From contig CAITLX010000725.1 in NCBI GenBank assembly GCA_903893335.1, forward strand, positions 1 through 8,272: a DNA stretch of 8,272 bases. Direction: 5' to 3'. This document shows, in pieces, positions 1 to 8,272 of this stretch. How positions within the stretch are numbered: the stretch's first letter is position 1; every line of letters begins with the position of its first letter. The notes beneath the pieces are model-generated. The model worked only from the letters and a program-made list of their open reading frames with translations, ran no database searches and was not told the DNA's origin. Source of the stretch: an uncultured delta proteobacterium (lineage in GTDB: Bacteria > Myxococcota_A > Polyangia > Polyangiales > Polyangiaceae). The position numbers and the translations under genes are program-made.

Positions 1-975
1 CCCCGTCGCCACGCGCCGCGGCGAGGGCATCGCGCTCGGCGTCACGAGCGCCTGCACCTCGAGCAGCAGCGGCCGCGCCCCATCGGCCGACGACACCACC
101 ACCGAGCCCGGAACGTCTTTCGGGCGCTCGGCGAGGAAGAGCGCCGAGGGCTGCGCCACCTCGCGCATGCCGTCGGGCGTCATCTCGAAGACGCCCACCT
201 CGGTGGCCGAGCCGAAGCGGTTCTTCGTCGTGCGCAGCGCGCGGAACGCGTGCCCGCGCTCCCCCTCGAACGCGAGCACCGTGTCGACCAGGTGCTCGAG
301 CACCTTCGGGCCCGCGAGCTGACCGTCCTTCGTGACGTGGCCGACGAGGAAGGTCGCGATGCGCTCGCGCTTCGAGAGCTCGACCAGCCGCGACGTCACC
401 TCGCGCAGCTGCGTGACCGTGCCCGCGGCCGAGTCGAGCCCGTCGGCGCGGACCGTCTGCACCGAGTCGACCACCAGCGCCACCGGGCGCGCGTCCTTCA
501 CGGCGCGCTCGACCTCCGAGAGGTCGCTGGTTGCGAGGGCGAGCACATTGGCCGCGCCCAGGCCGAGCCGACGCGCGCGCAGCGCCGTCTGGCCCGCGGA
601 CTCCTCGCCCGAGACGTAGAGCGCCTTCACGCCCGACGCGGCGACCCCGGCGAGCGCCTGCAAGAGCAGCGTCGACTTGCCGACGCCCGGGTCGCCTCCG
701 ACGAGCACCACGCCGCCGAGCACCGCGCCGCCGCCGAGCACCCGGTCGAGCTCGCCGAGCCCCGTCGGCACGCGCATCGCCGTGTCGGCCGGGATCTCCC
801 CGATGAGCAGCGGCCCCGCAGCCGCAGGCGACGCGCGGCGCGAGCCCCCCGACGGCGCCGTGCCGCGCTCCTCGACGAGCGTGTTCCACCCGCCGCACGA
901 CACGCACCGCCCCAGCCAGCGCACGCTCGCAGCGCCGCACGCCTGACACACGAACTGAACGACTTGCTTGGCCAT
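1..975 (-). CDS. radA: DNA repair protein RadA (Sms), C-terminus cut by window edge
   Basis: RadA is a RecA-like ATPase that promotes branch migration and processing of recombination intermediates in the cytoplasm. Translating the minus strand from the ATG at 975-973 gives 325 residues with no stop before the edge. Visible are an N-terminal four-cysteine zinc finger (C10, C13, C24, C27 in CQACG and CVSCGGW), a Walker A motif GGDPGVGKST (residues 93-102), a Walker B-like LVVDS (167-171) and the RadA signature KNRFG (251-255). After this comes the start of the C-terminal Lon-protease-like domain (from about 275, with ALFLAERP and LLLEVQAL). Family members are about 455-460 residues, so roughly 130 are missing to the left. 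No Shine-Dalgarno is evident, but the start matches the usual MAKxxxxFVCQxCG opening. The gene follows the outer-membrane protein gene on the same strand by 61 bases and could share its transcript, although no functional link is expected. Confidence 0.97.
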   Translation of the reverse strand, partial: MAKQVVQFVCQACGAASVRWLGRCVSCGGWNTLVEERGTAPSGGSRRASPAAAGPLLIGEIPADTAMRVPTGLGELDRVLGGGAVLGGVVLVGGDPGVGKSTLLLQALAGVAASGVKALYVSGEESAGQTALRARRLGLGAANVLALATSDLSEVERAVKDARPVALVVDSVQTVRADGLDSAAGTVTQLREVTSRLVELSKRERIATFLVGHVTKDGQLAGPKVLEHLVDTVLAFEGERGHAFRALRTTKNRFGSATEVGVFEMTPDGMREVAQPSALFLAERPKDVPGSVVVSSADGARPLLLEVQALVTPSAMPSPRRVATG

Positions 976-1036
976 GCGCGCCGGATCGGGCGCGGCGCTC
1001 ACCGCGTTGCGCGCGGGCGCCGCGCGCCGGCTCGTC
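976..1036 (-). other. Short intergenic gap with a 9-bp inverted repeat
   Basis: This 61-base gap lies between the outer-membrane protein stop and the radA start. It holds perfect 9-bp inverted arms GCGCGGCGC (990-998) and GCGCCGCGC (1017-1025) around an 18-base loop. There is no T-tract on either strand, so it is not a canonical intrinsic terminator. It could be an mRNA stem-loop that protects the upstream transcript or partly separates the two genes. In DNA this rich in G and C, arms of this length can arise by chance. Confidence 0.3.
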
Positions 1037-3097
1037 TCAGTAGAGGACGCCCATGTACCAGCGGAGGATCTGCGCCGCGCTCGTGTCGAGCCCGATGCCC
1101 GACGCCGCAGCCGCGCTCGTCTCGCCCGGCAGGTAGCCGAGCCCGCCGAGCGGGAAGAGCACGCCGTACTGCAGCGCGGTGAAGAAGCCCCCCATCTTGT
1201 CGGGGTTGTCGTTGAGCGAGCCGTCCTTCGACTGGAAGTAGAGCGAGAGGTCGAGCTCGAGGCCGAGGTCGCGGTGGTGGCCCGGCGTCTGGACGAACTC
1301 GCTCGCGCGGCTCCAGATGATGGCCGCGCCGCCGCCGAAGCGCTGGCCGTTCTGGCTGCGCGAGAAGTCGTAGTCGACCGACGGGCGGAAGTAATACGAG
1401 CCCTGCACGCGCGTCATGATGTTGCGGAACAGGATGAGGTCGACGCGGTAGTCGGGGTGGAAGCCGAACTCCGAGTAGGTGCGGTTGCGCGTCAGCTGCG
1501 GCTGCACGCCGCTGCCGGTGCGCGACGGGGCGAGCGAGCCCGCGCCGCCGATGTCCGGCCCGAGGTCGGGATCGCCCGAGGCCCAGCCGAAGCCGAACTG
1601 CAGCTTGAGCTTGTCCTCGACCGCCTTGAACTCGGTCTGCGTCGCGACGCCGTACTGGCGGATCTTCCAGCCGTTGTTGGCGGGGTCGCCGGTGTTCTTG
1701 TAGTTGCCCGCGCCCGCGCCCTGCGTCGAGTCGAGGTTGTCGACCGAGCCGGTGAGCATCACGGCCTCGGCCTCGAAGCGGAACTTCTTGTAGAGGACCT
1801 GCAGCCAGCCGTCCGGGATGTACGCCTTGGCGTTGCGCCGCACGTAGCCCTGCGACACCTGCGAGGTGCTCGCGCCGAGCGACGGCGCGCCGTTGCCGCC
1901 GCCGTTGACGTCGTTGGCCAGCAGCTGGTCGCGGTAGACGAAGTAGACGCCGCCGTTGACGACGGCCTCGCCGCGCGCGAGCTCGAGCTTCTGCAGCTCG
2001 GCGTTGCGCTTGCGCACGACGACGAGGACGTACTGGTTGACGTCGTCGAGCTGCGCGAGGTCGTAGGGCTGACCGCCGCCGAGCGAGGTGTGGTTGGCGC
2101 TGCTCGCGCCCTCGTTGACGAAGTCCCACGCCGCCGCGAAGTAGAGGTCGAGCGACTTGATGCCGGTCATGAACATGATCCGGTCGCTCGTCGACTGCCA
2201 GTCGCTGTCGTGGCCGTCGCCCGAGTTGGCGAGCATGCCGAGACCCCAGTGGCTGGGCATGCGGCCGAAGCGCAGCTGGCCGACGGGGGTCATGTACTCG
2301 CCCCACACGCGCTTGACCGCGACGCTGTTGCCCAGCGAGTTGACGCCCGCGGTGGGGGGCACCTGCGTCGTGTTGAACACGCCGAGCGGCACGTAGCCGC
2401 CGCGGCTGTAGGTCTGGTAGCCGCCCGTGGTGCCCGGCTGGTTGGCGTAGCCGTCGGGCGTCGACCCGAGCACCAGGTTGTCGAGCATGTCGATCTGCGA
2501 AACGATTCGCAGGTTGTCGCTGACGTGGATCTCCGGGTTGATCCGGAAGCGCATGTTGGCGCCCGCCTGCGTCTTGTCCGAGCAGGGCTGGAGGTTGGCG
2601 GCGTCCGAGCCGCACAGCTTCACGTCCTGCGGCGAGCCCTGGCGCGGCGTGTAGGCGTTGTCGGGCGGCTGCGGCCAGAGCGCGCTGTCGGGCTTGTCCA
2701 CCCGACCGAGCGCGAAGTTGTGGAACAGCTCGGCGCGCACGCGGTAGTAGCCGTGCAGCTCGACGGTGGGGCGCGTGTGGCTCCACCAGTCGTCGGCGAA
2801 GACCTCGCCGGGCTTGCCGCCGATTTCGCCCGTGTTCGTGGGGCGGTCGCCGCCGACGCGCACATCGACCCCCGCGACGGTCGCGGCCGGAGGGGCAGCG
2901 GGCGCGGGAGCGGGCAGCAGCGCCGCCTTGTCGACGAGGGCGGGCGCAGGCGCCGCGACCACGCTGGGCGCAGCGGCTGGAGCCGTCGCGGGGGCAGCGG
3001 GCGCGGGAGCGGCCGTCTCGGCGCGCGCCGCGAGCGGCGCCGACACGAGGGAGACGGCCACGGAGAGCGGAGCGAGGCGCGAGAACGAGAAGGTCAT
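1037..3097 (-). CDS. Predicted outer-membrane beta-barrel protein with Ala/Pro-rich N-terminal linker (TIGR04551-like)
   Basis: The predicted secreted protein has 686 residues from the ATG at 3097-3095. Residues 1-26 form a signal peptide with a hydrophobic stretch and an ARA|ET cleavage site. Residues 27-73 are an Ala/Pro-rich linker. From about 110 onward, alternating polar/hydrophobic strands and aromatic-rich segments (for example VELHGYYRVRAELFHNF, RFGRMPSHWGLGML and LGLELDLSLYFQSKDG), plus a C-terminal aromatic (GVLY), are typical of an outer-membrane barrel. Two cysteines (C162, C172) lie 10 residues apart in a predicted loop and could form a disulfide. The region around RMPSHWGLGMLANSGDG resembles, from memory, the myxobacterial family TIGR04551, whose function is unknown; a porin-like role is only inferred. 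A GTG at 3127 would add ten residues. I prefer the ATG because it puts a clean signal peptide at the N-terminus; neither start has a clear ribosome site. The gene lies 79 bases after the kinase stop on the same strand. Confidence 0.85.
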   Translation of the reverse strand: MTFSFSRLAPLSVAVSLVSAPLAARAETAAPAPAAPATAPAAAPSVVAAPAPALVDKAALLPAPAPAAPPAATVAGVDVRVGGDRPTNTGEIGGKPGEVFADDWWSHTRPTVELHGYYRVRAELFHNFALGRVDKPDSALWPQPPDNAYTPRQGSPQDVKLCGSDAANLQPCSDKTQAGANMRFRINPEIHVSDNLRIVSQIDMLDNLVLGSTPDGYANQPGTTGGYQTYSRGGYVPLGVFNTTQVPPTAGVNSLGNSVAVKRVWGEYMTPVGQLRFGRMPSHWGLGMLANSGDGHDSDWQSTSDRIMFMTGIKSLDLYFAAAWDFVNEGASSANHTSLGGGQPYDLAQLDDVNQYVLVVVRKRNAELQKLELARGEAVVNGGVYFVYRDQLLANDVNGGGNGAPSLGASTSQVSQGYVRRNAKAYIPDGWLQVLYKKFRFEAEAVMLTGSVDNLDSTQGAGAGNYKNTGDPANNGWKIRQYGVATQTEFKAVEDKLKLQFGFGWASGDPDLGPDIGGAGSLAPSRTGSGVQPQLTRNRTYSEFGFHPDYRVDLILFRNIMTRVQGSYYFRPSVDYDFSRSQNGQRFGGGAAIIWSRASEFVQTPGHHRDLGLELDLSLYFQSKDGSLNDNPDKMGGFFTALQYGVLFPLGGLGYLPGETSAAAASGIGLDTSAAQILRWYMGVLY

Positions 3098-3176
3098 GCG
3101 TGCGGTCCGGTCGAGAGGGCGGCCCACGCTCGCACCGCGCCGGGTCGGGTGTCAACGACCCATGCGCGCCCCGCGC

Positions 3177-4229
3177 TCAGCGATCGAGGTACGCCTCCGT
3201 CACGGCTGCGCGCAGGGCGTCGGCGCTCGCCTCGGGGAGCTTGAGCGTGCCGCCGCGCCCCTTGCGCGGCGCGATCGCCGGCGCGTTCGCGGCGAGGGCC
3301 TGCTGCGCCGTCCAGCCGGCCGAGCGGGGCAGCCCGAGCGCCCGGCGAAAGGCGTCGCCGAGCTCGATGGCGGTGGCGAACCGGGCGGACGGCTCCTTGT
3401 CGAGCGCGCGCGCGAACAGCGCGTCGATGACCGCTGGGGCCTGCGGGACGCGCGAGGTGAGCGGCGCGGCCGTCTGCTCGATCTGCGCGGCGCGCACCGC
3501 GAGCTCGCTGAGCTCGGGGCGGTCGAAGGGCGTGACGCCCGCCAGCATCTCGTAGAGGACGATGGCCGCGGCATACAGGTCGGTGCGCCCGTCCACCGTG
3601 CGGCCGAGCACCTGCTCGGGCGCCATGTACGCGCCGGTGCCGGGCAAGAGGTCGCTGTCGAGGTGCTGCGAGGCGGGCAGCTGCGCGATGCCGAAGTCGG
3701 TGAGCTTGACGACGCCGTCGCGCCGCACGAGCACGTTGGCGGGCTTGATGTCGCGGTGCACGATGCCGAGCGCGTGCGTCGCGGCGAGCGCGCCGAGCAG
3801 TTGCTGGAAGTAGTGCCAGGCGCGCGCGAAGGGCATCGCCGGCAGCCCGCCGGGGCGCGCGCGCCCGACGTGGCGCTCGATGACCGACGAAAGCGGCTCG
3901 CCGTCGATGAGCTCGACGACGATGGCGAGCCTCGGCGGCACGTCGTAGCCGCCGAGGAAGCGCACGATGTTCGGGTGGTCGAGCCGCGAGAGCGCGTGCG
4001 CCTCGCCGAGGAACATGCGCCGCACCGGCTCGCTGCCCGACAGCTCGGGGTGCAGCACCTTGAGCGCGACCTCGACCGGCGGGCGCCCCGCGAGCGGGCC
4101 GCTCGGGTGGTAGAAGAGCCATGAGCGGTACACGACTCCCATGCCGCCCTCGCCCAGCACGGCGCCGACCACGACCTGCCCCCAGCCCAGGTCGAGCCTC
4201 TCGCCTTCCCCCATTCGCGGTGAGCCCAC
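3177..4229 (-). CDS. Cytosolic Hanks-type Ser/Thr protein kinase
   Basis: The 350-residue protein is a complete eukaryotic-like kinase that transfers phosphate from ATP to Ser/Thr of partner proteins. All core motifs are present: glycine loop GEGGMG (26-31), the ATP-anchoring lysine in ALKVL (K57), helix-C glutamate E76, catalytic loop HRDIKPANVL (158-167, D160), DFG (178-180), APE (203-205), and the helix-F aspartate in RTDLYA (D217). The kinase should therefore be active. The domain spans about residues 15-285. A short tail (286-350) contains a basic patch RKGRGG followed by a threonine. There is no transmembrane helix, PASTA or TPR region, unlike many myxobacterial kinases, so it is probably soluble and receives its input from another protein. 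A loop of about 15 residues (SWLFYHPSGPLAGRPP) between strands 2 and 3 is longer than usual. The GTG start has AGGG seven bases upstream; an ATG at 4214 (residue 6) is equally possible. It is transcribed divergently from the OmpA-like gene. Substrates are unknown. Confidence 0.95.
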   Translation of the reverse strand: MGSPRMGEGERLDLGWGQVVVGAVLGEGGMGVVYRSWLFYHPSGPLAGRPPVEVALKVLHPELSGSEPVRRMFLGEAHALSRLDHPNIVRFLGGYDVPPRLAIVVELIDGEPLSSVIERHVGRARPGGLPAMPFARAWHYFQQLLGALAATHALGIVHRDIKPANVLVRRDGVVKLTDFGIAQLPASQHLDSDLLPGTGAYMAPEQVLGRTVDGRTDLYAAAIVLYEMLAGVTPFDRPELSELAVRAAQIEQTAAPLTSRVPQAPAVIDALFARALDKEPSARFATAIELGDAFRRALGLPRSAGWTAQQALAANAPAIAPRKGRGGTLKLPEASADALRAAVTEAYLDR

Positions 4230-4388
4230 GGCAGCACCCTAGCAAGCTTGGGGCACTTCGACCCAGCGGACGGCGCAGGGTCTGCGCCGAGGACGTTGCC
4301 CCGCCCTCACCCTTCGTGCGAACCTCCCGCCCGGCGGGGCTCGGAATCCAGGGAGCCTCGGGACCTTTTCCGACGGAGACACCAGCCC
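4230..4388. promoter_or_regulatory. Divergent intergenic region, presumed promoters for kinase and OmpA-like genes
   Basis: These 159 bases separate the divergent kinase and OmpA-like starts, so promoters for both directions should lie here. I cannot recognise convincing -35/-10 boxes, which is normal for GC-rich myxobacterial DNA. Visible structure is a perfect 8-bp inverted repeat (4271-4289), a 5-bp hairpin CCCGC-CCG-GCGGG within 4326-4338, and GGAG at 4375-4378, ten bases before the OmpA start. Open frames extend through this region from a TTG, but their translation looks unlike a signal peptide. Confidence 0.5.
4271..4289. promoter_or_regulatory. Perfect 8-bp inverted repeat, 3-base loop
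   Basis: CGGCGCAG and CTGCGCCG are exact reverse complements separated by GGT. The repeat sits in the divergent intergenic region, about 42 bases from the kinase start and 100 from the OmpA-like start. It could be an operator bound by a dimeric regulator or a hairpin in the 5' leader of the OmpA-like mRNA. No T-tract follows, so it is not an ordinary terminator. The regulatory role is an inference from position only. Confidence 0.35.
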
Positions 4389-6380
<1,992 letters not shown>

Positions 6381-6391
6381 GCGACTCCCCG

Positions 6392-8272
6392 ATGCTGAGC
6401 CTCTGGAGCGACGCGGACGCCCGCGCCGCAGTCGAACGATGGGCGCCCCTGGTCGGCGAGGATGTCGCGCTGCGCGTGTACACCTCGCGGTTGCTCGGGC
6501 GCGCGCCGTCGCTCGTGCTGCACGGCGGGGGCAACACCTCGGTCAAGTCGAGCGTCACCGAGATCACGGGGGACGTGACCGAGGCGCTCTTCGTCAAGGG
6601 GAGCGGCTGGGACCTCGCGACGATCGAGCCGGCCGGGTTCCCCGCGTGCAGGCTCCCGAGGCTGCGCCGCGCCGCAGCGCTCGGCGCCATGACCGACGAG
6701 CAGATGGTCGCCGAGCTTCGCGGCCAGATGCTCGACCCGTCGAGCCCCACGCCCTCGGTCGAGGCGCTGCTGCACGCGATCCTCGCCGCGAAGTACGTGG
6801 ACCACACGCACGCCGACGCCGTGCTCGCGATCGTCGATCAGGCCGACTCCGCGCGGCTCGTCGCCGAGTGCTGGGAGGGGCGCGCGCTGCTCGTGCCCTA
6901 CGTCATGCCGGGGTTCGACCTCGCGCGCGCGGTGCACGCGGTGCTGCCCGCGCTCGCGACGCACGACCTGATGATCCTCGACAAGCACGGCATCTTCACG
7001 TGGGGCGAGAGCGCGCGCGAGAGCTACGAGCGCATGATCGACCACGTCTCGCGCGCCGAGCGCTTCGTCGCCGCGCGCCGAGTGCCGCGCGTCACGGTGT
7101 CGGCAGGAGCGGACGCGAGCGGGACGGTGTCGGCAGGAGCGGGCGCCGGCGACGCGCTCGCGCGCCTCGCGCCGCTCGTGCGCGGCGCGGTCGCGGCGTG
7201 CGACCCGACGCGCGGCGACCTGCGCCCCATCGTCGCGACGACCGAGCACGCCGACCTGCTCGCGCTCTTCGCCGGCGGGGGCGAGCGCGCGTGGCTCGCC
7301 GCCGGCCCCATCACCCCCGACCACGTGATCCGGACCAAGCCGCTGCCGATGGTGCTCGCCGCCGACGCGACGGCCGAGGCGGTCGCCGCCACGACGGCCG
7401 CGTTCGGGGCGCAGTACATGGCCTACGTCGAGCGCAGCGCGCGCGCGCGAGGCCGCGAGGTCAAGCCGCTCGACCGCGCGCCGCGCGTGGTGCTCGTGCC
7501 CGGCGCGGGCGCGCTCTGCCTCGGGGCGACCGCCGCCGACGCCTGCATCGTGCGCGATCTCGTCGAGCACACCGCGGGCGTCGTGGCCGACGCCGAGGCC
7601 GTCGGCGCCTTTCGCCCCGTCGGCGAGGCCGATCTGTTCGACGTCGAGTACTGGAGCCTCGAGCAGGCCAAGCTCGGCAAGCCGAGCGCCTCGGCTCCCC
7701 TCGCCCGCCGCATCGCGCTCGTCACGGGCGCAGCCGGCGGCATCGGGCGCGCGACGGCCGCGAGGCTGCTCGACGACGGCGCGCACGTGCTGCTCGTCGA
7801 CCGCGACGCCGAGAGCCTTGCGTCGGCCTGCGAGCAGCTTGGCGCGCGGGCGCGCGCTCGCGTCGCGTCGCACGTGGCCGACCTCGCGTCGCCCGACGCA
7901 GGGGCAGGCGCGGTCGCGGCGTGCGTGCGCGCCTTCGGCGGGCTCGACCTGCTCGTGTCCAACGCCGGCACGGCGCCGACCGGGCGCCTGCACGAGGCCG
8001 AGGGAGAGGCGCGCCTCGAGGAGAGCCTGCGGGTGAACCTGCTCGCCCACCAGTGGATCGCGCGCGCCTCGGTCGCGGTGATGGCTGCGCAGGGTCTCGG
8101 CGGTTGCCTGCTGTTCAACGCGTCCAAGAGCGCGTTCAACCAGGGCCCCGACTTCGGCCCCTACGCCGTGGCGAAGGCCGCTCTCGTGGCGCTCATGCGG
8201 CAGTACGCGGTCGATCTCGGGCCGCTCGGCATCCGCGCCAACGCGATCAACGCCGACCGCATCCGCACCGGG
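6392..8272 (+). CDS. Bifunctional class II aldolase / short-chain dehydrogenase, C-terminus cut by window edge
   Basis: The open frame runs 627 codons from the ATG at 6392 to the edge. Residues 1-230 are a class II aldolase/adducin domain with the phosphate-binding HGGGNTSVK (44-52), KGSGWD (69-74), zinc-ligand histidines in HTHAD (H138, H140) and KHG (H199), and a possible catalytic E124. Residues 438 onward are a short-chain dehydrogenase with the nucleotide motif TGAAGGIG (445-452), D470 at the end of strand 2 (favouring NAD), NAG (524-526), N549, and the catalytic S578-Y591-K595. Known fusions of this type include rhamnulose-1-phosphate aldolase / lactaldehyde dehydrogenase. They cleave a ketose phosphate to dihydroxyacetone phosphate plus an aldehyde, which the second domain oxidises; the exact sugar here cannot be told. 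The opening MLSLWSDADA and the ALRVYTSRLLG that follows fit the family start. GGGAGG (6371-6376) lies 15 bases upstream, inside the preceding gene. About 50-70 residues are missing at the right. Confidence 0.93.
   Translation, partial: MLSLWSDADARAAVERWAPLVGEDVALRVYTSRLLGRAPSLVLHGGGNTSVKSSVTEITGDVTEALFVKGSGWDLATIEPAGFPACRLPRLRRAAALGAMTDEQMVAELRGQMLDPSSPTPSVEALLHAILAAKYVDHTHADAVLAIVDQADSARLVAECWEGRALLVPYVMPGFDLARAVHAVLPALATHDLMILDKHGIFTWGESARESYERMIDHVSRAERFVAARRVPRVTVSAGADASGTVSAGAGAGDALARLAPLVRGAVAACDPTRGDLRPIVATTEHADLLALFAGGGERAWLAAGPITPDHVIRTKPLPMVLAADATAEAVAATTAAFGAQYMAYVERSARARGREVKPLDRAPRVVLVPGAGALCLGATAADACIVRDLVEHTAGVVADAEAVGAFRPVGEADLFDVEYWSLEQAKLGKPSASAPLARRIALVTGAAGGIGRATAARLLDDGAHVLLVDRDAESLASACEQLGARARARVASHVADLASPDAGAGAVAACVRAFGGLDLLVSNAGTAPTGRLHEAEGEARLEESLRVNLLAHQWIARASVAVMAAQGLGGCLLFNASKSAFNQGPDFGPYAVAKAALVALMRQYAVDLGPLGIRANAINADRIRTG
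7094..7153 (+). repeat. 30-bp tandem duplication inside the aldolase linker
   Basis: Two adjacent 30-base units (7094-7123 and 7124-7153) share an identical first 19 bases, ACGGTGTCGGCAGGAGCGG, and then diverge. They encode TVSAGADASG followed by TVSAGAGAGD (residues 235-254). The duplication keeps frame and lies in an Ala/Gly-rich segment after the aldolase domain's last conserved motif, where length variation should be tolerated. The identical codons suggest a recent slippage or duplication event. Confidence 0.8.

Noticed and set aside
990..1025. Inverted repeat before radA as a Rho-independent terminator
   Set aside because: The loop is 18 bases and no T-run follows on either strand. It is kept only as a weak stem-loop note.
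250..1182. Plus-strand open frame of 310 codons opposite radA
   Set aside because: Arg/Ala-rich shadow of radA, whose zinc finger, Walker A and KNRFG motifs settle the strand.
968..3244. A 758-codon open frame on the plus strand opposite the barrel protein gene
   Set aside because: Its translation is Arg/Ala/Val/Glu-rich low complexity, as expected antisense to a GC-rich gene. The minus-strand frame has a signal peptide and barrel pattern, and this one shows no motif.
4248..4388. Upstream TTG start extending the OmpA-like protein by 47 residues
   Set aside because: It would place a Pro/Arg-rich stretch ahead of an obvious signal peptide. The ATG at 4389 has a ribosome-site match and fits export.

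Overview
The window is very GC-rich, with C or G at almost every third codon position. It carries a gene mix typical of Myxococcota (the Polyangia / Sorangium / Polyangium side of the delta-proteobacterial lineage): a Hanks-type Ser/Thr kinase, a large secreted Ala/Pro-linker outer-membrane protein that resembles a family I know from myxobacteria, and an OmpA-like protein with thrombospondin type 3 repeats. The taxonomic placement is inferred from gene content and base composition. No rRNA or other marker is present.

The layout is two divergent groups around one intergenic region at about 4230-4388. Leftward (minus strand) run a Ser/Thr protein kinase (3177-4229), a signal-peptide-bearing beta-barrel outer-membrane protein (1037-3097) and radA, which is cut by the left edge (1-975). 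The gaps are 61-79 bases, so the three could be co-transcribed. Rightward (plus strand) run an OmpA-family protein with six TSP3 repeats (4389-6380) and, 11 bases later, a bifunctional class II aldolase / short-chain dehydrogenase that is cut by the right edge (6392-8272).

Three of the five genes concern the cell envelope or signalling. The kinase is a complete catalytic domain with no membrane segment. The two envelope proteins flanking it are a predicted barrel and a peptidoglycan-anchored OmpA protein. radA (recombination intermediate processing) and the aldolase/dehydrogenase (sugar-phosphate and hydroxy-acid metabolism) look like ordinary neighbours rather than partners. I see no tRNA, rRNA, CRISPR array, insertion sequence, phage gene or attachment site.

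I did not find convincing evidence of a new biological system. The points most worth a second look are the divergent kinase/OmpA control region with a perfect 8-bp inverted repeat, the tight ompA-aldolase junction, the degenerate second TSP3 repeat, and a recent-looking 30-bp in-frame duplication in the aldolase linker.
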